From: CALOCN01 sp942491735
GTDB lineage: Bacteria > Eisenbacteria > RBG-16-71-46 > JABDJR01
Direction of reading: 5' to 3'
DNA: 64,000 nucleotides
NCBI GenBank assembly: GCA_942491735.1
Contig: CALOCN010000001.1
Coordinates: 1,318,336-1,382,335, forward strand
Both the position numbers and the translations under genes were made by a program. This document shows, piece after piece, positions 62,946 through 64,000 of the stretch. Each line of letters opens with the position of its first letter. Within the stretch, counting starts at the first letter, position 1. The notes beneath the pieces were generated by a model. That model made no database searches. It was not told where the DNA came from and saw only the letters and a program-made list of their open reading frames with translations.

Positions 62946-62982
62946 CACCTCGTTCGGGGATAAACCATCCCTGAACGAGGTG
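62946..62982. repeat. 16-bp hairpin between the Rhs tail and the next gene
   Basis: Arms CACCTCGTTCGGGGAT (62946-62961) and ATCCCTGAACGAGGTG (62967-62982) pair with a single G-U. Loop AAACC. No T-run follows. Confidence 0.7.
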
Positions 62983-63018
62983 GGAGCAGGTCAATCAAAC
63001 TCAAAGGAGAAAACTGAA

Positions 63019-63597
63019 ATGAAGTGCTGGATCACAATATTATATCTTACGTTTGCCAATTTAGTGATTGCCCAAGAATTCGGATTCAAACAACGGGCTT
63101 CCCTGACGAATCGTGAAGGAACGGAATATCTCATAGTTGCAATGACTTGTGCTTCTGAGGAGAGCATCAAGTTGGATTCATACAGTATAGAACTATCTAT
63201 AGGGGATGCTTTTGGAAGGATGGACTTGAAAGGGCCAATCAGTCGTAGAGGAAACAGAATCTTTATGATCCCCTCCGGTCTCAAGGAAGCTGTAAGCATA
63301 CCGAATAAGTGCAAAGTAGTCTTATCGAGTGGAGACTTTAAGCAGACCGCTATCATTGAAATAGAATCTGCTTCACCTTGGAAAGACGATTTGAAAGAAA
63401 AGGGGTATTATTTGTCAGAGAAACTAAATATACTCGCTTTTGACAAGCCAATCCTATTCAAGAATCGTGAGGGCAAATTCTTTGGTTTGATGATCTCTAA
63501 TGATCCCGTACTCATGACCTATGAAGACCCATTAGGCAATAAACCAATATCGATAAAAATATTTAATCTTCTAAAAAGCAAACTACAAAGGTTCTAG
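63019..63597 (+). CDS. Small exported protein, AT-rich, function unknown
   Basis: 192 aa. AAAGGAG (63003-63009) lies 9 nt before ATG 63019. Signal peptide MKCWITILYLTFANLVIAQ precedes a mature part with beta-strand alternation (SIKLDSYSIELSIGDAFGRMD, KVVLSSGDFKQTAIIEIE). Base composition and codon use are far from the rest of the window (AAA, ATA, TTA common). It is the first gene after the Rhs tail and could be its immunity protein, since Rhs toxins are usually followed by one; this is inference. An in-frame start at 62887 is less likely. Confidence 0.62.
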   Translation: MKCWITILYLTFANLVIAQEFGFKQRASLTNREGTEYLIVAMTCASEESIKLDSYSIELSIGDAFGRMDLKGPISRRGNRIFMIPSGLKEAVSIPNKCKVVLSSGDFKQTAIIEIESASPWKDDLKEKGYYLSEKLNILAFDKPILFKNREGKFFGLMISNDPVLMTYEDPLGNKPISIKIFNLLKSKLQRF

Positions 63598-64000
63598 AAG
63601 GACTAGCATATCAACAGAAAGCATTGTTCACATATCTAGGAGTGAAGGCTCTGACCTACCTCCTGAGTTTGGTGAGCTTCCAGAACAACGATCGAAGGAA
63701 TTTATTTCACGCCTAAGATGAGTTTGCAGTTTCTAGAAGATATGGAACTGTCTGTGTGTCAGTTTTTTCCAGAGGATGCTGGTGGGCGGAGTTTGTCAAA
63801 GCCAGAAGGAATAGATCATTCGTGAAGGCTATAGAATCTTATCTTGAAGTCTAAGGATCTGGCCCCGTACCTCCTAAAAACTCATCCGGCACTGAAAGCG
63901 GGCACGAGGGACAGAGTTCTTTTATGAAGTCAAGTGATTTGCGTGATTAATTTTTGCGGGCAAGGGGGGACGCTCTGGAAAACAGCTGTTTTTCCGGAGT
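63598..64000. other. AT-richer region without recognisable gene, ending in a palindrome
   Basis: About 400 nt. Only short open frames are present and none is recognisable. Near the end, the stretch 63973-63999 (CTCTGGAAAACAGCTG then TTTTTCCGGAG) is an imperfect palindrome around CAGCTG. No tRNA or clear terminator. Possible mobile-element remnant or Rhs-locus flank. Confidence 0.4.

Noticed and set aside
62887..63018. Upstream extension of the 63019 protein (44 residues)
   Set aside because: Would bury a good signal peptide and SD, and overlaps the Rhs reading frame.

Overview
The window is about 62.4 kb of GC-rich DNA (roughly two thirds G+C or more by eye) followed by about 1.5 kb of clearly AT-richer, foreign-looking DNA. 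Several exported proteins end in a FlgD-like/T9SS-like C-terminal repeat (V.PNP....IYD..GR.V..L......W.G....G..V.SGVYFYR), with lamin-tail proteins, TPR-sulfatases and arylsulfotransferase-like lipoproteins. That mix suggests a GC-rich bacterium of the wider FCB/Eisenbacteria-Krumholzibacteria-Latescibacteria type. This is inference from gene style; there is no rRNA in the window to test it. Genes are tightly packed, and many neighbours overlap by ATGA, GTGA, TTGA or TGATG, so long translationally coupled operons are the rule.

Layout. (1) 97-7789: one operon with threonine aldolase, a CDP-alcohol phosphatidyltransferase, thymidylate kinase, a HAD phosphatase, tRNA-dihydrouridine synthase, LarB and LarC (nickel-pincer cofactor) and a tandem ABC ATPase. 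(2) 7767-16703: a strongly expressed secreted protein with its own near-consensus promoter, long leader and strong terminator, then two related lipoproteins and another FlgD-tailed secreted protein. (3) 16767-22165: an aconitase-family protein lacking its iron-sulfur and active-site residues, pyruvate phosphate dikinase, a glycosyltransferase and a lipoprotein. (4) 22192-30614: a vWA-type membrane protein, two lamin-tail proteins flanking beta-rich exported proteins, an aminotransferase and a carbamate kinase. (5) 30672-38676: a GT-C-like membrane/TPR protein, divergent from a secreted matrixin-like metalloprotease, a sulfatase-TPR protein and a second polytopic membrane protein. (6) 38736-46992: tRNA-Leu, then an operon of smpB, amidase, GerMN protein, murI, rph, rdgB, a lipoprotein and two tandem arylsulfotransferase-like proteins. 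(7) 47045-50912: an ATP-grasp gene with a small membrane protein, and a divergent CocE-type hydrolase. (8) 50954-58148: a two-gene module directly downstream of a tRNA-Pro/His/Arg cluster. It comprises a Ser/Thr kinase carrying three TIR-like regions and a very large nSTAND-ATPase/TPR protein. This is the best candidate for an undescribed signalling or defence system. (9) 58291-64000: ssb, a membrane protein, tRNA-Lys, a YegP protein, a second kinase gene, an Rhs tail and a small exported protein.

Sequence quality matters in region 9. From about 58.6 kb onward almost every gene is frameshifted, including ssb, while the first 58 kb has no obvious frameshift. At 62447 the sequence folds back through a perfect 39-bp inverted repeat exactly where the GC-rich part meets the AT-rich Rhs part. 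I read this as probable low-quality or chimeric assembly near a contig end, although real gene decay or a mobile insertion is possible.

Promoters recognisable by eye fit a sigma-70 pattern (TTGACA-like, 17-18 nt, TA-starting -10). All three tRNA promoters share the -10 hexamer TAGGCT.
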